The position numbers and the translations under genes were made by a program. This document shows, piece after piece, positions 24,900 through 27,910 of a stretch of 27,910 nucleotides of DNA. Source of the DNA: an uncultured Bacilli bacterium (GTDB taxonomy: Bacteria; Bacillota_I; Bacilli_A; RF39; UBA660); NCBI GenBank assembly GCA_934148015.1, contig CAKPCU010000015.1, positions 1 through 27,910 of the forward strand, written 5' to 3'. Under the pieces are notes generated by a model, which was not told where the DNA came from, did no database searches, and saw only the letters and a list, made by a program, of their open reading frames with translations. Numbering within the stretch: position 1 is the stretch's first letter; each line of letters starts with the position of its first letter.

Positions 24900-25985
24900 T
24901 TATCTCTCCATTATATCTTCTATCAATTTTATTCTTTCTTTATTTAATTTACCATAATCTACTTTTTCTTTTAATACTTCATCTTTTTTTGTGGTTAATT
25001 CTTTTACTTTATTATATATATTTTTTTCATTAACAACATATCCAAATCTATTAGGAATTGATATATAATCATCTGTTACATCTATTGTTGTAATGATTGG
25101 TTTATTTAATATAATAGCTTCATTATAAATAACAGGAAAACCCTCATATATAGAAGTTAAAATTATATAATCAGATTTTAGCATATATGGATACGGATTT
25201 TTTTTAGCTCCAAAAAAAGTAACATTATTTAATTTTTCTTTTCTAACGATTTCTTTATACATAATTTCATCTTTTCCATCTCCAACTATCCAAAATTCTG
25301 CACTTACCTTGTCTTTTTTACATTTTTTAGCTATGTCTAAAAGAAGTGTTAATCTTTTTGATGTTTCATCTAGTCTTCCTACAAATAAGAATACTTTATT
25401 ATAATTCTTATCTATATTTATTTTTTCTTTAGATAATTTTATTATTTTGTTATAATCTACTAAATTATTAATCGTTACTGACCTTGATTCAATATCTTTA
25501 TATATTTTACATAAATCTTTTTTTGCTTCATTGCTAACAAATACTATATGATTATATTCGTTTATTCTTATTCCATTAAAAAATTCTTTTATTTTACTAA
25601 TATCTTTTCTATATGCATTAACATAATTACTATGAACAAACAATATTTTATTTTTTGAAGATGTTCTAGCCAAAAAGCTACAAGGCTTAGAATAAGTCGC
25701 ATATGAAATACTAGCATCATATCTTTTATAATTTAACAATAACCATTTTATTCTTTTAGTTAAGTTAAATACCTTTCTTAAAAATATATTACTGGATGTA
25801 TTTACTTTATACTCTTTTATTTTTATTTCTTTAGGAACTTCATTTAAAAATACACCTTCCTTTTTTTCCAAAGCTAACGTTACATTATACTTATCAATGT
25901 TAATATTTTTAAGCAAATTTATCAAAGATGTCTCTATTCCGCCATAATTTAGATTATATGCCGCTATTAAAATATTTTTCTTCAT
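24900..25985 (-). CDS. family 4 glycosyltransferase (GT-B fold)
   Basis: A cytoplasmic enzyme of 361 aa. The N-terminal domain has NLNYGGIET (11-19), the loop that usually contacts the acceptor. The hinge is followed by FLFVGRLDETSK (199-210), FWIVGDGKDE (231-240) and the GT4 signature Glu281-x7-Glu289 in EGFPVIYNEA. The order and spacing match capsule and exopolysaccharide GT4 enzymes. AGGTGA lies 12 nt before the ATG, and a consensus -10 is about 20 nt before the start. It is the first gene of a three-gene operon placed directly after spoIVA, at the right edge of the glycan island. Confidence 0.92.
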   Translation of the reverse strand: MKKNILIAAYNLNYGGIETSLINLLKNINIDKYNVTLALEKKEGVFLNEVPKEIKIKEYKVNTSSNIFLRKVFNLTKRIKWLLLNYKRYDASISYATYSKPCSFLARTSSKNKILFVHSNYVNAYRKDISKIKEFFNGIRINEYNHIVFVSNEAKKDLCKIYKDIESRSVTINNLVDYNKIIKLSKEKINIDKNYNKVFLFVGRLDETSKRLTLLLDIAKKCKKDKVSAEFWIVGDGKDEIMYKEIVRKEKLNNVTFFGAKKNPYPYMLKSDYIILTSIYEGFPVIYNEAIILNKPIITTIDVTDDYISIPNRFGYVVNEKNIYNKVKELTTKKDEVLKEKVDYGKLNKERIKLIEDIMER

Positions 25986-26004
25986 AAACTCTTCACCTAA
26001 TATA

Positions 26005-26010
26005 ATTATA
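26005..26010 (-). promoter_or_regulatory. -10 element of the three-glycosyltransferase operon
   Basis: A perfect TATAAT lies between the spoIVA terminator and the GT4 ribosome binding site. The -35 region (TTTTAA at 17 nt) is a poor match. Confidence 0.45.
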
Positions 26011-26046
26011 GTATATTTTATCTAAAATTAAAAGAAAACAATCATT

Positions 26047-26076
26047 AAAAAAGATAACTATATAACTATAGCTATC
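26047..26076 (-). terminator. intrinsic terminator overlapping the spoIVA stop
   Basis: A 10-bp stem with one G-U pair (26053-26076) and a GTTA loop is followed on the minus strand by six Ts. The spoIVA stop (26058-26060) lies inside the stem. Confidence 0.8.
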
Positions 26077-27533
26077 ATATTATTAGAACCCTTATTAACT
26101 ACTTTAGTTAAAGTTGTTTGAAGTTTATGTCTTATATTATCTGGCATAAGTGATAACTTTCCTCTTATTCCTTCTTGTACTATAACATCTAAACTTCTTC
26201 CAAATATTTCACTTTTCCATACACTATCTGGATCAGTATCATAATTTTTCATCAAATGATCAATTAGTTCTTTACTTTGCATTTCAGAACCTATTATTGG
26301 TTCAAACGTTGATTCAACATCAACCCTTACCATATGAATAGAAGGTGCAACAGCTTTTAATTTAACACCATACCTAGTACCTTGTTTTATTATTTCTGGT
26401 GTTGCTAATTTCATATCTTTAAGAGTTGGGAATGACGTACCATAACCTGTTTGTTTAACCATCTTTAATGCTTCTTTGAACTGATCATATTCTTCCTTAG
26501 TTTCGTTAAACTCTTGGAATAGTGAAATAAGTTTAGCTTTAGAATTAATTTCATCTCCAATAATATCATTTAAAATCTTATTATATAATCCATCTGGTGC
26601 TTCTAAATTAATAGTTACTTCACCAGTTGCTGCATTAACCTCTGATAAATAAGCCTTCGAAATATTTTCTGTATTACTAAAATGATCTATTATAGTATCT
26701 ACATCTCTTACCTTGTCAACACTTGTTACGCTTTCTTTTATCTTATCTATATATTCTTTCTTTAATGGATGCTTGTGAGATAAGCAAGCTATCCAATCTG
26801 GCATATTAACATTCACACTTAAAACTGGGAATTCATATAAAGCTTCCTTTAAAATATTATATATTTCTTTTTCATTCATATCTATTACACTAATTGGCAT
26901 AACAGGAACATTATATTCTTCTTTTAGATTTCTTGCTAAATCTACGGTTTCTGGATTATTAGGATGAGCAGAGTTTAAAACAACAATAAACGGTTTACCT
27001 ATTTCTTTTAACTCATCTATTACAGTCTTTTCAGCTTCTACATACTCTTTTCTAGAAATCTCACCTATACTTCCATCTGTAGTAACTACAATACCAATAG
27101 TAGAATGATCTCTAATAACTTTTTCAGTACCAATTTCTGCAGCCTCTACAAATGGTATTTCCTCGTCATACCATGGTGTTCTAACCATGCGAGGTCCATT
27201 TTCATCCTCATATCCCTTTGCAGCATCTATAACATATCCAACACAATCAACTAATCTAATATTTGCAGTAAAATCTTCTATATTGATAGTTACTGCGTTA
27301 GAAGGCACAAATTTTGGTTCTATTGTCATAATGGTTTTACCTTGAGCAGTTTGAGGTATTTCATCTAAACATCTTTTTCTTTCATACTCATCTTTTATGT
27401 TAGGAACAACTAAATTTTCTATGCATTTTTTAATAAAAGTTGATTTACCAGTTCTAACAGCTCCTACTACACCTAAATATATATCTCCGCCAGTTCTTTC
27501 AGATATATCTTTAATTATTTTTTCTTTTTCCAT
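26058..27533 (-). CDS. spoIVA: stage IV sporulation protein A, coat basement-layer ATPase
   Basis: SpoIVA polymerises on the forespore outer membrane in the mother cell, using ATP, and is the base on which the spore coat assembles. The 491-aa product is full length (B. subtilis SpoIVA is 492 aa). Walker A GAVRTGKS is at 24-31, the sensor threonine region TIMTIEP at 67-73, and the D-x-x-G motif DCVG at 96-99. The middle and C-terminal domains end in GSNNMIAIVI, the hydrophobic tail needed to reach SpoVM and the membrane. The ATG follows AGGG by 6 nt. A candidate sigma-E promoter lies upstream and a terminator overlaps the stop, so it is monocistronic. Its presence with all key residues indicates a spore-former or a recent descendant of one. 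Confidence 0.97.
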   Translation of the reverse strand: MEKEKIIKDISERTGGDIYLGVVGAVRTGKSTFIKKCIENLVVPNIKDEYERKRCLDEIPQTAQGKTIMTIEPKFVPSNAVTINIEDFTANIRLVDCVGYVIDAAKGYEDENGPRMVRTPWYDEEIPFVEAAEIGTEKVIRDHSTIGIVVTTDGSIGEISRKEYVEAEKTVIDELKEIGKPFIVVLNSAHPNNPETVDLARNLKEEYNVPVMPISVIDMNEKEIYNILKEALYEFPVLSVNVNMPDWIACLSHKHPLKKEYIDKIKESVTSVDKVRDVDTIIDHFSNTENISKAYLSEVNAATGEVTINLEAPDGLYNKILNDIIGDEINSKAKLISLFQEFNETKEEYDQFKEALKMVKQTGYGTSFPTLKDMKLATPEIIKQGTRYGVKLKAVAPSIHMVRVDVESTFEPIIGSEMQSKELIDHLMKNYDTDPDSVWKSEIFGRSLDVIVQEGIRGKLSLMPDNIRHKLQTTLTKVVNKGSNNMIAIVI

Positions 27534-27564
27534 ATAATCCCTACTTTCTTATATATCTCATTAA

Positions 27565-27593
27565 ATATTATGTTGATGTTGAAATAATATGAA
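27565..27593 (-). promoter_or_regulatory. candidate sigma-E type promoter of spoIVA
   Basis: TTCATATT (27586-27593) and CATAATAT (27565-27572) are 13 nt apart. This resembles the mother-cell sigma-E pattern (ATATT, then CATAnnnT after about 14 nt) rather than sigma-A. It lies about 32 nt before the ATG. Confidence 0.45.
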
Positions 27594-27613
27594 AAAATAA
27601 TAATTAAATTTAA

Positions 27614-27641
27614 CAAAAAAAGTAAGATGTGTTACCTTACT
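27614..27641 (-). terminator. intrinsic terminator of the Rpn-like gene
   Basis: AGTAAG and CTTACT (27621-27626 with 27636-27641) form a 6-bp stem with a 9-nt loop, followed on the minus strand by seven Ts. It directly follows the gene's TAG. Confidence 0.75.
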
Positions 27642-27910
27642 CTATAATTTTTCTATTTCTTCTTTAGATAAACCAGTAATATCCATGATGTCTTCTATAG
27701 AAATATTTTTTAATTTCATTTTTCTAGCATTTTCTAAATTTTTCTTGGCAGCACCTTTATGATAACTATCTTCTAATTTAGTTGCCATTATAGAATTCCT
27801 AACCATTCTTTCATGTTCCTGCCTATCATATACCCCTTGTAATTCTTCATCTCTACTTATTTCTATTATCTTTTCTCCAACTGGCTTTAATTCCATGTTC
27901 TTTTCTATTA
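27642..27910 (-). CDS. C-terminus of a Rpn-family PD-(D/E)XK nuclease/putative transposase (5' end outside window)
   Basis: Only the last 89 or so codons are in view; the frame stays open to the window edge, and the ATG at 27894-27896 is probably internal. The end of the protein (ISIEDIMDITGLSKEEIEKL, split here as a helix-turn-helix-like tail) is characteristic of Rpn/PDDEXK transposase-like proteins. The preceding charged helical stretch (YDRQEHERMVRNS...KGAAKKNLENARKM) matches the usual linker of that family. The catalytic nuclease domain would lie outside the window. These proteins promote recA-independent recombination, or are relics of transposon-like elements, and are often present in many copies. 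Identity rests on the tail only. Confidence 0.65.
   Translation of the reverse strand, partial: IEKNMELKPVGEKIIEISRDEELQGVYDRQEHERMVRNSIMATKLEDSYHKGAAKKNLENARKMKLKNISIEDIMDITGLSKEEIEKL

Noticed and set aside
1..27910. tRNA, rRNA or other structured RNA genes
   Set aside because: No cloverleaf, TTCGA-type T-loop in context, or conserved rRNA sequence was seen on either strand.

Overview
The window reads as a chromosomal segment of a very AT-rich, spore-forming or spore-former-derived Bacillota, probably on the Bacilli side. The evidence is a full-length SpoIVA, a sortase-anchored LPNTG surface protein, two sortases, strong GGAGG/GGTGAT ribosome binding sites and a DnaD-domain primosome protein. 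TGA is a normal stop: two gene pairs overlap as ATGA, so the code is 11 and not the Mycoplasma code. Naming a genus would be a guess. Except for a partial gene at the left edge, every gene lies on the minus strand.

Layout from right to left, in the direction of transcription. The right edge holds the C-terminus of a probable Rpn-family nuclease/transposase. Next is spoIVA, with a candidate sigma-E promoter and its own terminator. A surface-glycan island of about 22 kb follows. It opens with an operon of three glycosyltransferases (25985-23012) closed by a 12-bp terminator. The -35 box of the next promoter sits directly against that terminator's T-run. This second promoter drives a seven-cistron operon (22814-14164): a Wzm/TagG-like ABC permease, its ATPase, a COG5610-type HAD protein, a GT4, a pyruvyl transferase-like protein, a broken GT2 and a large DUF6020-like membrane protein. 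After it come an acyltransferase-3, a gtrB-gtrII pair, a secreted GH25 lysozyme carrying four ricin-type beta-trefoils, and a GT2-gtrA pair. A decayed gene remnant with its terminator still in place separates these from a small operon (6046-3796). That operon encodes an unknown 82-aa protein, a thioester/Cna-B adhesin with LPNTG, and a dedicated sortase.

Beyond the island come hup (HU), then cca-dnaD, then a class B-like sortase with an unusual N-terminal extension. At the left edge a convergent O-antigen ligase-like gene enters from outside.

The order spoIVA, hup, cca, dnaD on one strand matches the order I recall for Bacillus subtilis, where hbs lies directly downstream of spoIVA. The simplest reading is an old core neighbourhood opened between spoIVA and hup by a variable surface island. 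Together the island genes could build a lipid-linked glycan in the cytoplasm, export it through the ABC transporter, and decorate it outside by GtrA/GtrB/GtrII-type glycosylation, acylation and perhaps pyruvylation. The island also carries signs of turnover: two dead genes, and a pair of paralogous GT2 genes in direct orientation flanking about 8 kb.
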